Source: Actinomadura luteofluorescens
Lineage (GTDB): Bacteria > Actinomycetota > Actinomycetes > Streptosporangiales > Streptosporangiaceae
NCBI RefSeq assembly: GCF_013409365.1
Contig: NZ_JACCBA010000001.1
Span: 2,356,001-2,420,000 of the forward strand
Length of the DNA stretch: 64,000 nucleotides
Direction: 5' to 3'
Of the stretch, positions 1 through 8,887 are shown piece by piece; position 1 is the first letter of the stretch, and each line of letters opens with the position of its first letter. A model generated the notes under the pieces. The model saw only the letters and a program-made list of their open reading frames with translations. It ran no database searches and was not told where the DNA came from. The position numbers and the translations under genes were made by a program.

Positions 1-243
1 GATCTCGGGGCGCATCGCCTCCTGCCCGGTGGCCGCGCGCAGCAGCCACAGCTCCTCGTAGTTGCCGACGTGCGCGAGGTCCCAGACGAGCGGCGACATC
101 AGCGGCGACACCTGCGCGGTGAGATCGTCCTCGGCGAGGACGTCGGTGGTGAGGCCGAAGCTGCGGTCGCGCACCGCGCCGAGCTCGTCGGCGATCAGTT
201 CCTTCAGGGCGGCCTCGTCGGCGGACGGGCCAGGCGAGCTCAT
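1..243 (-). CDS. egtB: Ergothioneine biosynthesis protein EgtB, N-terminal fragment
   Basis: The gene is cut by the left edge; only about 81 N-terminal residues are present. They match the DinB-like start of EgtB, the non-haem iron sulfoxide synthase that joins hercynine to gamma-glutamyl-cysteine, with the signature WDLAHVGNYEELWLLR near residues 54-69. This DinB part carries the first iron-binding His of the family. The ATG overlaps the egtA stop (ATGA), which supports both the start and translational coupling. The catalytic FGE-sulfatase-like domain lies outside the window. Confidence 0.88.
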   Translation of the reverse strand, partial: MSSPGPSADEAALKELIADELGAVRDRSFGLTTDVLAEDDLTAQVSPLMSPLVWDLAHVGNYEELWLLRAATGQEAMRPEI

Positions 244-1454
244 GTCGGATCCTCCAGCGGACGTGTCGGGGGGCCGGCGGGGCGGTCGTCGGCGGGACTG
301 CGGCCTCGCAGGACGTACCGGACGGCGTACTCCTCGACCAGCGGGACGAGCCCGGGCGCGCCGAGCCGCGGAAGCGCGTCCAGCACCGCCGCGAAGCACG
401 CCCGCGCGGCCCTGGCGAGGGCGGGGTCCGACAGTCCGTGCCGGGCGGCCTGCGCCCACCGGTGCGCCACGGGTTCGGCCGCGGCCTCGGCGGCGCGCGA
501 GGCGGCCGGGTCGTCCAGCAGGGCCGTGGCGACGGCGACCGGGACCGGCCAGTACGGGCCGGGCAGCGCGTCGATCATGCGCAGCTCCAGCCAGCCGCGC
601 GGCCGCACCGGCGGGAACAGCGTGGACAGGTGGTAGGCGAGGTCGTCCTCGCCCGGCTCGCCCTTGGCCAGCCACTCCAGGAAGGACATCCCGGGGGCGG
701 GCACCCACTGGTCGTCCGGGGTGTGGACGAGCATGACCTGCGCGTCGAGCGCGTACCGCGTCCAGGCCTCGGCGGGGTCGCCGTCCGCCCCGTCCCGCAG
801 CACCGGCAGCGTGCGGCACGGGTCGAGCTCGGTCCAGATGGCCTGCCGGGACGAGCGCATCCCGGTGCGGCGGCCCTCCCGCAGGGGCGAGTTGGCGAAC
901 GCGGCGACCAGCACCGGGCCGAGCGCGTGCACGAGCCTCCAGCGGCGGGACGCGTCCGCGTCGTCGGCGCCGATGTCCAGGTTCACCTGGACCGACGCGG
1001 TCGAGCACATCATCGCCAGCCCCGCGTCGTGGAAGCCGCCCGCGCAGAAGTAGTCCCGCATGCACGCGTAGCGGGGGTGGTCGGCCTGGAACCGCGGAAC
1101 GCGGACGGGGTCGACGCCGTGCCCGGCGAGCGCGAGCCCGTCCGGCGCGAGCACGTCCCGCACGTGGTCGATGTCCCGGCCGAGCGAGACGGTCAGGTCG
1201 TCGAGCGTCCCGAACGGGGCGGAGCTGAGCTCGAGCTGCCCGCCGGGCTCGTAGGTCACCTTGCTCCCGCCGGCCGGCGGACCGGCCCCGTCGACGAGGG
1301 CGCGCACCCGCTCGGCGGGCACGTGGGCCGCCGGATCGCCGGCGTCGACGACGAGCCACTCGGTCTCCGCGCCGACCGTCCCGGGCGGGCCCGTCTTGAA
1401 GCAGACGCCGCGAATGTGCTGGTAGACGTCGTCCACTGTGAGCCGGGTCACCAT
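240..1454 (-). CDS. egtA: Ergothioneine biosynthesis glutamate-cysteine ligase EgtA
   Basis: This 404-residue protein belongs to the GCS2-type glutamate-cysteine ligases and should form gamma-glutamyl-cysteine for EgtB in ergothioneine synthesis. The usual family features are visible: GAETEWLV near residue 28, the YEPGGQLELSSAP segment near 69, and MCSTASVQVNLD near 148. The length is normal for EgtA. A strong GGAGGAG Shine-Dalgarno sits 3 bases before the ATG. Its stop overlaps egtB, so the egt operon continues past the left edge. GCS2 enzymes can also work outside ergothioneine synthesis, but the egtB neighbour settles the role. Confidence 0.93.
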   Translation of the reverse strand: MVTRLTVDDVYQHIRGVCFKTGPPGTVGAETEWLVVDAGDPAAHVPAERVRALVDGAGPPAGGSKVTYEPGGQLELSSAPFGTLDDLTVSLGRDIDHVRDVLAPDGLALAGHGVDPVRVPRFQADHPRYACMRDYFCAGGFHDAGLAMMCSTASVQVNLDIGADDADASRRWRLVHALGPVLVAAFANSPLREGRRTGMRSSRQAIWTELDPCRTLPVLRDGADGDPAEAWTRYALDAQVMLVHTPDDQWVPAPGMSFLEWLAKGEPGEDDLAYHLSTLFPPVRPRGWLELRMIDALPGPYWPVPVAVATALLDDPAASRAAEAAAEPVAHRWAQAARHGLSDPALARAARACFAAVLDALPRLGAPGLVPLVEEYAVRYVLRGRSPADDRPAGPPTRPLEDPT

Positions 1455-1707
1455 TGACTCCTCCGGTAATTCGATAACGGGTTCGAGTCTTCCCTGCTGA
1501 ACCGGATCAGAAATCAGCGGTTTTTCAGGAAGTTTCTTAAATCTCCGTGAACGTCACCGTCCGCAGCGGTCCCTGCTACCTTCCGTGCTATTCGACGTGG
1601 TGTCCGATCCCTGGCTTCTCATGGGTTGATCAGAGGCGCTAGAGTCCCCCTGGCCAGCGATATGCACGATTTGTCGGAAGTGAAACCGGCCGGAGACGGG
1701 GGGCAAC

Positions 1708-2961
1708 ATGGGCGGAGACCTGGGCTCGCTCTACGACGCGCACGCCGACCGCCTGTACGCCTACTGCTGGTCGCTGGTCGGCGACCAGCTCGCGGCGGCG
1801 GCCGTCGGCGACACGTTCAGCGCGGCCGTGCACCAGCCGCCGCGCGGCGACAGCGTGCTCTGGCTCTACTCGCTCTCCCGGACGGCCTGCGCCGAGCGCG
1901 GCGCGTTCACCGGCGAGCCGGGCCTCGGCGCCGCCGCCGGGCGCGGCCCCCTGTTCGCCGGCCCCGACCCGCTGCTGCGCGCCGCCGGAAGCCTGCGCTC
2001 CGACCACCGCGAGGTGCTGCTGCTGTCGGCGGGCGAATGGCTCGAACCCCACGACATCGCCCGCGTCCTCGGCCTCGCGCCGGACACCGTCCTGCAACTG
2101 CTCAACGCGGCGCGGACGCGGCTGGAGCGGGCCGTCCTCGACATCCTGATGCGCGGCGCCACCGAGGCTCGGCTCGACCTCATCGCGGCGTTCGAGAAGG
2201 GGCGGCTGCCGCGGCTGCTCGCCCAGCGGGCCCCCGCTCACGCGCCCGGCTGGCTGCGCGACCAGGTCCTCGCGGCCTGCGAGGAGGAGGCCGCCCGGCC
2301 GCTGCCGAGCGTCATCTCGCCGAGCCCCCTCGTCGTGATCGGACCCGCGCGGCCGGACCGCCGCAAGCGCGGCGCCTCCGGCCCGCTCTCCAAGGGCCTC
2401 GGCGCGGTCGCGGGCGTCGCCGCCTCGGCCGCCGCCGTCATCGGGCTGCTGGTGTCCTGGCCGGCGGCCAAGGGCGGCAGCGCCGCCTCGCTCACCCCGA
2501 CGGCGAGCAAGGGGCAGACGCACCCGGCGTCCACGTCGAGCCACGGCGTCCCGCAGGACCCGGCGCCCGGCCTGACCGGCTCCGAGCGCGCCGACGGCGG
2601 GTCGCGGAACCCGGTGACGACCGCGTACGGCACGCCGCCGCGGCAGGCGGGCGGCTCCCCGGCCGGCGGGGCGGCGCCCGCGCCGCCCGCGACGTCGCCG
2701 TCGAAGGAGCCCGCCCGCGCGAAGCCGCCGGCCTCCGGCACCCCCTCGAAGCCGGAGCAGCCGTCCACGCCCCCGGACGACACGACGCCGACCACTCCCC
2801 CGGACACGCCGTCCGACCCGCCGACCCCGCCGGACGACGGGTCCGCCGACCCGACGACGCCGCCGCCGACCGGCACCCCGTCCGACCCGCCGACCGACCC
2901 GGGCACCCCGAGCCCGAGCCCCACCTCGAACCCGGCCCCCCAGCCGGGCGGCGAGGGCTGA
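1708..2961 (+). CDS. Membrane-tethered sigma-factor-like protein with Pro-rich tail
   Basis: The N-terminal 155 residues look like a degenerate ECF sigma factor. Region 2 starts LYDAHADRLYAYCWSLVG, and a region-4 helix-turn-helix lies around DIARVLGLAPDTVLQLLNAARTRL near residues 115-135. After a linker comes one membrane segment (about 232-250, GAVAGVAASAAAVIGLLVSW). The last 150 residues are rich in Pro, Thr, Ser and Asp and probably lie outside the cell. Having sigma-like and transmembrane parts in one chain suggests either a membrane-held regulator or a sigma relic that has become an envelope sensor. No separate anti-sigma gene is next to it. The promoter target is unknown. Confidence 0.7.
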   Translation: MGGDLGSLYDAHADRLYAYCWSLVGDQLAAAAVGDTFSAAVHQPPRGDSVLWLYSLSRTACAERGAFTGEPGLGAAAGRGPLFAGPDPLLRAAGSLRSDHREVLLLSAGEWLEPHDIARVLGLAPDTVLQLLNAARTRLERAVLDILMRGATEARLDLIAAFEKGRLPRLLAQRAPAHAPGWLRDQVLAACEEEAARPLPSVISPSPLVVIGPARPDRRKRGASGPLSKGLGAVAGVAASAAAVIGLLVSWPAAKGGSAASLTPTASKGQTHPASTSSHGVPQDPAPGLTGSERADGGSRNPVTTAYGTPPRQAGGSPAGGAAPAPPATSPSKEPARAKPPASGTPSKPEQPSTPPDDTTPTTPPDTPSDPPTPPDDGSADPTTPPPTGTPSDPPTDPGTPSPSPTSNPAPQPGGEG

Positions 2962-2968
2962 CCGGGGG

Positions 2969-3649
2969 TCAGGTCTCCGCGGCTCCGGCGGCCGGAGGAC
3001 CGGCGGGCACCGCGCCGAGCGGCGCGGGCCCGCGGCGGCGTTCGAGGAGCGAGAGCAGCCGGCCGGCGACCGCGCCGGTCAGCATGGCCACCAGGTGGCC
3101 GACGGCGGCGACCTCCAGCGTGGACAGGCCGTCCAGCAGGACGGGCACGAGCGCGCACCAGCAGGCCAGCGCGGCCAGCCGGCGGGCCCGGCCGTGCCCG
3201 TACAGGAAGGCCGCGACGAGCGCCGCGCACAGCACGTAGGACGGCCCGACGTCGGGGACGGTGCGGATGGAGTCCGACAGCAGGCCCGCCTCCAGCCGCG
3301 CCAGCGCGATGCCCTGGCTGATGAGCGTGCCGAGCACGTGCGAGGCCGTGATGAGGGCGACGGCCCGCAGGTTCCCGAATCTCCGGGTGACGGGGAACAG
3401 CCCGACCGCCGCCACGACCAGCAGCACGCCCTGCGACCCCTCGGCGACGAACGCCGAGGCGACCATCGTCCCGACCGGGTTGACCGCGAGATTTGCCAGG
3501 TTGGTGCTGGCCCAGGCGATCAGCGCATGCCGCGCGCCCGGAGGCAGGATCAGGGCCTGCACCGTCCACATGGCCGCGAACAGTCCGAGGAACGTCAGCG
3601 GCATCGGATAGGACCGGAGGATCCGGCCGAGCCTCGCGCAACCCGTCAC
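2969..3649 (-). CDS. Rhomboid-like membrane protein
   Basis: The 226-residue protein has about six hydrophobic segments and looks like the actinobacterial rhomboid-like family. Candidate catalytic residues are Ser137 in DVGPSYVL (a GxS-type motif at the start of a helix) and His185 in VGHLVAMLTG in a later helix, the usual Ser-His dyad layout for intramembrane serine proteases. The C-terminal 30 residues are Pro/Ala-rich and cytoplasmic. It converges with the sigma-like gene, with 7 bases between stops. Substrates are unknown, and it could be an inactive rhomboid relative. Confidence 0.7.
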   Translation of the reverse strand: MTGCARLGRILRSYPMPLTFLGLFAAMWTVQALILPPGARHALIAWASTNLANLAVNPVGTMVASAFVAEGSQGVLLVVAAVGLFPVTRRFGNLRAVALITASHVLGTLISQGIALARLEAGLLSDSIRTVPDVGPSYVLCAALVAAFLYGHGRARRLAALACWCALVPVLLDGLSTLEVAAVGHLVAMLTGAVAGRLLSLLERRRGPAPLGAVPAGPPAAGAAET

Positions 3650-3670
3650 ACCGGCAGCCTAGACCGGGAC

Positions 3671-5290
3671 CTACGCGGCGGCCGCGCCCTCGACCGGAGA
3701 ACTCCCCCGCCGCACCAGGAGCGCGGCGAGGACCGCGACGAGAGCGACGGCGCCCGCCACGGTCAGGGACGTCTGGAACCCGTCCATGAACGCGAGGTGG
3801 CTCCCGGTCGTGATGGCGTCGGCCGCCGGCTTCGACGTGCCGGGCGGTACGGGCGCCACCCCCTGCGAGACGAGCCCGCCCTGTCCTTCGAGCTGACGCG
3901 CCGCCGCCCCGGGCAGGCCCGCTTCGGTGAGCCGCCCGAACAGCACGTCCCCGACCTTGGTCGACAGCAGCACGCCCAGCACCGACGTGCCGAGGACGCC
4001 GCCGACCTGCGCGGCGGTCTGCTGGAGGCCTCCCGCGACGCCCGCGAGGTGGGCGGGCGCGTTGCCGACGATGGCCTCGGTGCCGGCGACGATGACCATC
4101 CCGAACGCCAGGCCGACGAGCACGAACCACGGCCACAGCTGCACGTACGGGGCGTCCACCCCGATGCGCGACAGGCCGAACATCGCGGTCGCGGTGAACG
4201 CCATCCCGAGGACGAGCGGCACCCGCGGCCCGAACCGGCTGGTCAGCGCGCCCGCCACCGGGGAGGCGACGATGAACACGCCGGTCATCGGCAGCATCCG
4301 CACGCCGGCGTCAACCGGGCTCATGCCGTGCACCTGCTGCAGGTACAGGGTGATGAAGAAGATCGTCCCGAACATCCCGAAGAAGCCGAGCACGATGAGG
4401 CCGGTGGCCGCCGACAGCGACACCGACCGGAACAGCCCGAGCGGCAGCAGCGGGCGCTCCACCCGCAGCTCGTTCCAGACGAACGCGGCGAACAGCACGG
4501 CGGACGCGGCGAACGACACGAGCGGGACGGCGTCGCCGAACCCGTTCTCGCCGGCCTTGATGAGCCCCCAGACCAGGGCGAACAGCGCGCCGCTGAGCAG
4601 CGCGACGCCCGGCAGGTCGAACGAGCCGGCGGCCTCCTCGTCCCGCGACTCGCGGATCACCCACAGGCCGACGAGCAGCGCGACCAGCCCGAGCGGGGCG
4701 TTCAGGAAGAACACCGACTCCCAGTTGACGTTCTCCACCAGCAGCCCGGCGACGATCGGGCCGCCGGCGATGGAGATGCCGACCGTGGACCCCCAGATGC
4801 CGATCGCGGCGTTGAGCCGCTCGGCCGGGAACGTGTTGCGCAGGAGGGCGAGGCTCGCGGGTTGCAGGAGGGCCCCCGCGAACCCCTGCACGACCCGCCA
4901 GAAGATCACCATGCCGAGCCCGCCCGAGAGCCCGATCAGCACCGACGACACGGCGAACCCGACGACGCCCGCGAGGAAGGTGCGCTTGCGGCCGAACCGG
5001 TCGGCGATCTTCCCTGCCGGGATCAGCGTGACGGCGAGGGCCAGCAGGTAGGCGTTGGTGACCCACTGCAGGCCGGACAGGTTCGCGCCGAGGTCCTTGG
5101 CGATCGCGGGGTTGGCGATGGACACGACGGTCGCGTCCAGACCGACCATCATCACGCCCAGCGCGACCGCGACGAGTGTGAGCCAGGGATGCCCGTGCCC
5201 GGCCCTGGCGGGACGGTCGCGCGCCTGGTCGCGCGGGGGTAGGTGGACGGCGCCCGGTTCGAGGGTCTCGGCGCCATGGGGTTGAGTCAT
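3671..5290 (-). CDS. DHA2-family MFS multidrug efflux transporter
   Basis: This 539-residue integral membrane protein has about 14 hydrophobic segments and fits the EmrB/QacA type of proton-drug antiporter. Motif A appears as GKIADRFGRKRTF after the second helix. Motif C-like GISIAGGPIVAGLL follows in helix 5. A clear GGAGGT lies 5 bases before the ATG at 5290, which I prefer over the ATG one codon earlier. It is transcribed divergently from a TetR gene, and a 17-base palindrome sits in its likely promoter, so local TetR repression with ligand-induced export is expected. The exported compound cannot be read from the sequence. Confidence 0.9.
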   Translation of the reverse strand: MTQPHGAETLEPGAVHLPPRDQARDRPARAGHGHPWLTLVAVALGVMMVGLDATVVSIANPAIAKDLGANLSGLQWVTNAYLLALAVTLIPAGKIADRFGRKRTFLAGVVGFAVSSVLIGLSGGLGMVIFWRVVQGFAGALLQPASLALLRNTFPAERLNAAIGIWGSTVGISIAGGPIVAGLLVENVNWESVFFLNAPLGLVALLVGLWVIRESRDEEAAGSFDLPGVALLSGALFALVWGLIKAGENGFGDAVPLVSFAASAVLFAAFVWNELRVERPLLPLGLFRSVSLSAATGLIVLGFFGMFGTIFFITLYLQQVHGMSPVDAGVRMLPMTGVFIVASPVAGALTSRFGPRVPLVLGMAFTATAMFGLSRIGVDAPYVQLWPWFVLVGLAFGMVIVAGTEAIVGNAPAHLAGVAGGLQQTAAQVGGVLGTSVLGVLLSTKVGDVLFGRLTEAGLPGAAARQLEGQGGLVSQGVAPVPPGTSKPAADAITTGSHLAFMDGFQTSLTVAGAVALVAVLAALLVRRGSSPVEGAAAA

Positions 5291-5320
5291 CATCGACCTC
5301 CGGCTTGGCAGGGCTTCAAA

Positions 5321-5337
5321 CTGTCATGGCATGACAG
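5321..5337. promoter_or_regulatory. Perfect palindrome, probable TetR operator for the MFS gene
   Basis: CTGTCATGGCATGACAG has two 8-base arms around one base. On the minus strand a TTGACG hexamer (5347-5342) lies four bases upstream, so the palindrome covers the spacer and -10 zone of the likely exporter promoter. This is where QacR/TetR-type repressors usually bind. The adjacent TetR at 5431 is the obvious candidate protein. Confidence 0.7.
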
Positions 5338-5355
5338 ATGTCGTCAACTGCCCTT

Positions 5356-5367
5356 CGCATGCATGCG
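5356..5367. promoter_or_regulatory. Second palindrome in the TetR/MFS intergenic region
   Basis: CGCATGCATGCG is a perfect 12-base palindrome 18 bases from the first operator, nearer the TetR promoter. It shares the CATG core with the 17-base site, so it could be a second contact for the same dimeric regulator or for autoregulation. Confidence 0.45.
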
Positions 5368-5430
5368 ACATGTTTCACGTCACGACAAAGCGGGGTCGAC
5401 GGACGATCGCCGGGCGATTACAATGCGCGC

Positions 5431-6102
5431 ATGACCGCGACCGCCCCCGAGACCGGCACGTCCGGCCCCGGTTCCCAGCCCCCGGGCAGGCGCGAACGCA
5501 AGAAGCAGCGCACCCGAGAGGCGCTCGTCGACGCGGCGTTCACCCTCTTCGCCGAGAAGGGGTTCGACGCCACCACCGTCGAGGAGATCGCCGACGCCGT
5601 GGACGTCTCGTCCCGGACGTTCTTCCGCTACTTCGCCTCGAAAGAGGACGTCGCCCTCACCTTCCAGGAAGAGCAGACCCGCGCCGTCCTCGGCAAGTTC
5701 GCCGAACGCCCGCCGGACGAGCCGATCATGACCGCGCTGCGGCACACCGTGGTGGAGATCGCGCGGGCGTGCGAGGCCGGCGAGCTCGGCTTCGACACCG
5801 GCCGCTTCGAGTGCATGCTCTCGATGATGAGCGACAGCCCGACGCTGATGGCGGGCAGCCTGGAGCACGCCCAGAAGAAGCAGGCGCTGCTCACCGAGGT
5901 CATCGCCGAGCGCATGGGCCTCGACCCCGCGAAGGACCTGCGCCCCCACGTCGTCGCCGCCGCCAGCACCTGCGCGTTCCAGGCCGCCGCCGACGCCACC
6001 CGCCGCCTCGGCGGGACGTTCGCCACGCTGTCGGAGACCGTCGACCAGGCCTTCGCCATCCTGGAGAACGGGCTGAACGAGCCCGCCCCGCCGCGCGACT
6101 GA
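5431..6102 (+). CDS. TetR-family transcriptional regulator
   Basis: The 223-residue protein has a typical N-terminal HTH: RERKKQRTREALVDAAFTLF, then FDATTVEEIADAVDVSSRT and FFRYFASKEDV. The C-terminal ligand-binding domain is helical and not assigned. The start at 5431 leaves out an in-frame upstream extension that covers the operators. A TACAAT hexamer ends 6 bases before this ATG, with TCGACG 17 bases further up, so the mRNA may be leaderless. It lies divergent from the DHA2 exporter and most likely represses it through the palindromes at 5321 and 5356. Confidence 0.88.
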   Translation: MTATAPETGTSGPGSQPPGRRERKKQRTREALVDAAFTLFAEKGFDATTVEEIADAVDVSSRTFFRYFASKEDVALTFQEEQTRAVLGKFAERPPDEPIMTALRHTVVEIARACEAGELGFDTGRFECMLSMMSDSPTLMAGSLEHAQKKQALLTEVIAERMGLDPAKDLRPHVVAAASTCAFQAAADATRRLGGTFATLSETVDQAFAILENGLNEPAPPRD

Positions 6103-6235
6103 CCCGCCCGCGGCACGGCCCGGCCCGCGCCGGCCTGCGACGACACACTCACCCTGTGTGTGCGCGGCGCCGGCGCGGGTACTTGTCGTGCGGTGCCGGG
6201 GGACGCCGCGTCCCCGCACGGACGAGGAGGGCGAC

Positions 6236-7663
6236 ATGGCTCCGAAGCACCCGCCCCGCGCCGGGCGCGGCGGCCGCGACCTGGAGGTCAATCCGATCTT
6301 CACGCGGGAGCCCCTGACGGTCCCGCGGTACCGGCTGCCCGCCGGGGAGATGGAGCCGTCCACCGCCTACCAGGTGGTCCACGACGAGCTGATGCTGGAC
6401 GGCAACGCGCGGCTGAACCTGGCGACGTTCGTGTCCACGTGGGCCGAGCCGGAGGCTCGGATGCTGATGGCCGAGTGCGAGGCCAAGAACATGATCGACA
6501 AGGACGAGTACCCGCGCACCGCCGAGCTGGAGCTGCGCTGCGTGCGCATGCTCGCCCGGCTCTGGAACGCCGGCGACCCGCACCACGCGGTGGGGTGCTC
6601 CACCACCGGGTCCAGCGAGGCCGCGATGCTCGGCGGCCTCGCGCTCAAGCGCCGCTGGCGGGAGCGGCGGCGGGCCGCGGGCGAACCGGCGGACCGCCCC
6701 AACCTCGTCATGGGCGTCAACGTGCAGATCTGCTGGGAGAAGTTCGCGAACTACTTCGAGGTCGAGCCCCGCTACGTGCCGATGGAGGGCGACCGCTACC
6801 ACCTCGGCGCGCGGGAGGCCGTGGAACTGTGCGACGAGAACACCATCGGCGTCGTCGCCGTCCTCGGCTCCACGTTCGACGGCAGCTACGAGCCCGTGGC
6901 CGACATCGCGGCCGCGCTCGACGACCTCCAGGCGCGCACCGGGCTCGACGTCCCGATCCACGTCGACGGCGCGTCCGGCGCGATGATCGCCCCGTTCCTC
7001 GACCCGGACCTGCTCTGGGACTTCCGGCTGCCCCGGGTCGCCTCCATCAACACCTCCGGCCACAAGTACGGGCTGGTCATGCCCGGCGTGGGCTGGGCGC
7101 TGTGGCGGGACGAGGAGGCCCTGCCGGACGACCTCGTCTTCCACGTCAACTACCTCGGCGGCGACATGCCGACGTTCGCGCTGAACTTCTCGCGCCCCGG
7201 GGCGCAGGTCGTCGCCCAGTACTACAACTTCCTGCGGCTCGGCTTCGACGGGTACCGCCGCGTCCAGCAGACGTGCCGGGACGTCGCCACCCGGCTGGCC
7301 GCCGAGATCGACGGGCTCTACCCCTACTACAGGCTCACCGGAGGCGGCGACCTCCCCGTCTTCGCGTTCCGCGTCCGGGAGGACTTCGACGGCTTCACCG
7401 TCTACGACGTCTCCGCCGCGCTGCGCGAGTCCGGCTGGCTCGTGCCCGCCTACAGCTTCCCCGAGAACCGCACCGACCTCGACGTCCTGCGCGTCGTCGT
7501 GCGCAACGGGTTCGGGCACGACCTCGCCGAGCTGTTCATGGACGACCTCCGCCGCACCACGCTCCGGCTCCGCTCCCAGAAGCAGCCCCACCGCGACCCG
7601 CGGCAGGCCAGCGGCTTCGCCCACGGCGCCGAACCCAAGAAGGTCCAGGCCAGGAAGGTCTGA
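6236..7663 (+). CDS. gadB: Glutamate decarboxylase
   Basis: This 475-residue PLP-dependent group II decarboxylase converts glutamate to GABA while consuming a proton. Visible family features are CSTTGSSEAAMLGGLALKRR (121-140), the cofactor Asp244 in HVDGASGA, and the PLP lysine Lys277 in SINTSGHKYGL. The length is close to GadA/GadB. The start at 6236 has GAGGAGG at good distance; an upstream in-frame ATG lacks homology. No GABA antiporter or GABA shunt gene lies nearby, so acid resistance or GABA supply cannot be told apart. The stop codon lies inside the terminator stem shared with the convergent fadE. Confidence 0.93.
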   Translation: MAPKHPPRAGRGGRDLEVNPIFTREPLTVPRYRLPAGEMEPSTAYQVVHDELMLDGNARLNLATFVSTWAEPEARMLMAECEAKNMIDKDEYPRTAELELRCVRMLARLWNAGDPHHAVGCSTTGSSEAAMLGGLALKRRWRERRRAAGEPADRPNLVMGVNVQICWEKFANYFEVEPRYVPMEGDRYHLGAREAVELCDENTIGVVAVLGSTFDGSYEPVADIAAALDDLQARTGLDVPIHVDGASGAMIAPFLDPDLLWDFRLPRVASINTSGHKYGLVMPGVGWALWRDEEALPDDLVFHVNYLGGDMPTFALNFSRPGAQVVAQYYNFLRLGFDGYRRVQQTCRDVATRLAAEIDGLYPYYRLTGGGDLPVFAFRVREDFDGFTVYDVSAALRESGWLVPAYSFPENRTDLDVLRVVVRNGFGHDLAELFMDDLRRTTLRLRSQKQPHRDPRQASGFAHGAEPKKVQARKV

Positions 7664-7688
7664 CGGGCGGCCGGCGGGCCGCCCGTCA
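7661..7688. terminator. Bidirectional hairpin terminator
   Basis: Two perfect 12-base arms (TGACGGGCGGCC and its complement) flank a 4-base GGCG loop. The first arm starts with the gadB stop codon. A second, smaller GC hairpin follows at 7692-7710. The position between the convergent gadB and fadE genes suits termination from both sides, though no T-run is present, as is common in actinomycetes. Confidence 0.7.
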
Positions 7689-7714
7689 CACCCGGCCGGC
7701 TCCGGGCCGGTGCG

Positions 7715-8887
7715 TCAGCGGGGCGCCCGGGGCAGGCCGAGCCCGATCATCGCGATCAGCTCGCGCTGGATCTCGTTGACGCCGCCGCCGAAGGTCAGCA
7801 CGAGCGCGCCCTTCGCGAGCCGGTCCTGGGCCTCCATGAACGCCGCCGTCTCGGGGTCGCCCGGGTCGCCGTAGCGGGCCAGGACGTCCCCGACGATGCG
7901 GCCGACCTCCTGCATCCGCTCCGAAGCGTAGATCTTGGTGGCGGACGCGTCGGCGGCGCCGAGCCAGCCGAGGTCCTGGTTCGCCGCGACCTGCCAGTTG
8001 AGGAACTCGTTGGCGCGCAGGTAGGCGTACACCTGCGCGACCGCGCGGCGCACGGCCGGCTCCTCGATGAGCGGGCGGCCGCCCGGTCCCGCGGTCGTGC
8101 GGGCCCAGCGCGCGAACCGGACGTGGGTGTGCCCGATGTTCCCGGCCGGGCCGAGCGTGACCCGCTCGTGGTTGAGCTGGTTGACGATGAGGTCCCAGCC
8201 CTTGTTCTCCTCGCCGACCAGCATGTCGGCCGGGACCCGGACGTCCTGGAAGTACGTCGAGTTGGTGTGGTGCGCGCCGTCCATCGTGATGATCGGCGTC
8301 CAGGAGAACCCCGGGTCCTTGCAGTCCACGACGAGCATCGAGATGCCCTTGTGCTTCTTGGCCTGTGGGTCGGTGCGGGCCGCGAGCCACACGTAGTCGG
8401 CATGGTGGGCGCCCGAGGTGAAGATCTTCTGGCCGTTGACCACGTAGTGGTCGCCGTCCCGGACGGCGGTGGTGCGCAGGGCCGCGAGGTCGGTCCCGGC
8501 GCCCGGCTCGCTGTAGCCGATCGCGAAGTGGCACTCGCCGGCGAGGATGCGCGGGATGAACTGCTCCTTGTGCGCGTCCGACCCGTACTGCAGGATCGTC
8601 GGCGCCACCGAGTTCAGCGTGATCAGCGGGTAGGTGACCTCCGCGCGGGCGATCTCCGTGGCGAAGATCGTCTGCTCGACCGGGCCGTAGCCGCGGCCGC
8701 CGTACTCCTTCGGGAGCGCGACGCCGAGCATCCCGTCGCGGCCGAGGCGCCGGCAGTGCTCCAGGTAGGGCGGGCCGAACGGGTCGGCGCGGATCGCGGC
8801 GCGCTGCTCGGCGGTCAGGCAGTTCTCGAAGTACTCGCGCAGCTCGGCGCGCAGCCGCTTCTGCTCGTCGGTCAGGTCGATGAACAT
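7715..8887 (-). CDS. Acyl-CoA dehydrogenase, larger subunit (FadE26-like)
   Basis: This 390-residue flavin-dependent acyl-CoA dehydrogenase should introduce the alpha-beta double bond in an acyl-CoA. Family marks are GYSEPGAGTDLAALRT near 133 (FAD/substrate loop), VVNGQKIFTSGAHHADYVWL near 153, and the C-terminal GGGVNEIQRELIAMIGLGLP. It begins directly after the stop of a second, shorter dehydrogenase gene with no gap. Such pairs form alpha2beta2 enzymes in steroid side-chain breakdown (FadE26-FadE27, FadE28-FadE29 in mycobacteria). With an adjacent fadD the order resembles the mycobacterial fadE26-fadE27-fadD17 block reversed. The pairing is inferred, not proven. Confidence 0.87.
   Translation of the reverse strand: MFIDLTDEQKRLRAELREYFENCLTAEQRAAIRADPFGPPYLEHCRRLGRDGMLGVALPKEYGGRGYGPVEQTIFATEIARAEVTYPLITLNSVAPTILQYGSDAHKEQFIPRILAGECHFAIGYSEPGAGTDLAALRTTAVRDGDHYVVNGQKIFTSGAHHADYVWLAARTDPQAKKHKGISMLVVDCKDPGFSWTPIITMDGAHHTNSTYFQDVRVPADMLVGEENKGWDLIVNQLNHERVTLGPAGNIGHTHVRFARWARTTAGPGGRPLIEEPAVRRAVAQVYAYLRANEFLNWQVAANQDLGWLGAADASATKIYASERMQEVGRIVGDVLARYGDPGDPETAAFMEAQDRLAKGALVLTFGGGVNEIQRELIAMIGLGLPRAPR

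Noticed and set aside
3095..5242. A 715-codon plus-strand frame opposite the MFS and rhomboid genes, and many similar antisense frames (for example 46778-49240 and 16135-19842).
   Set aside because: They lie opposite well-supported genes, lack start signals and known domains, and consist of Arg/Asp/Gly/His-rich sequence typical of antisense frames.
6143..6162. ACACAC/GTGTGT inverted repeat between the tetR and gadB genes as a terminator or operator.
   Set aside because: The stem is only six simple-repeat bases, which is too weak to call.
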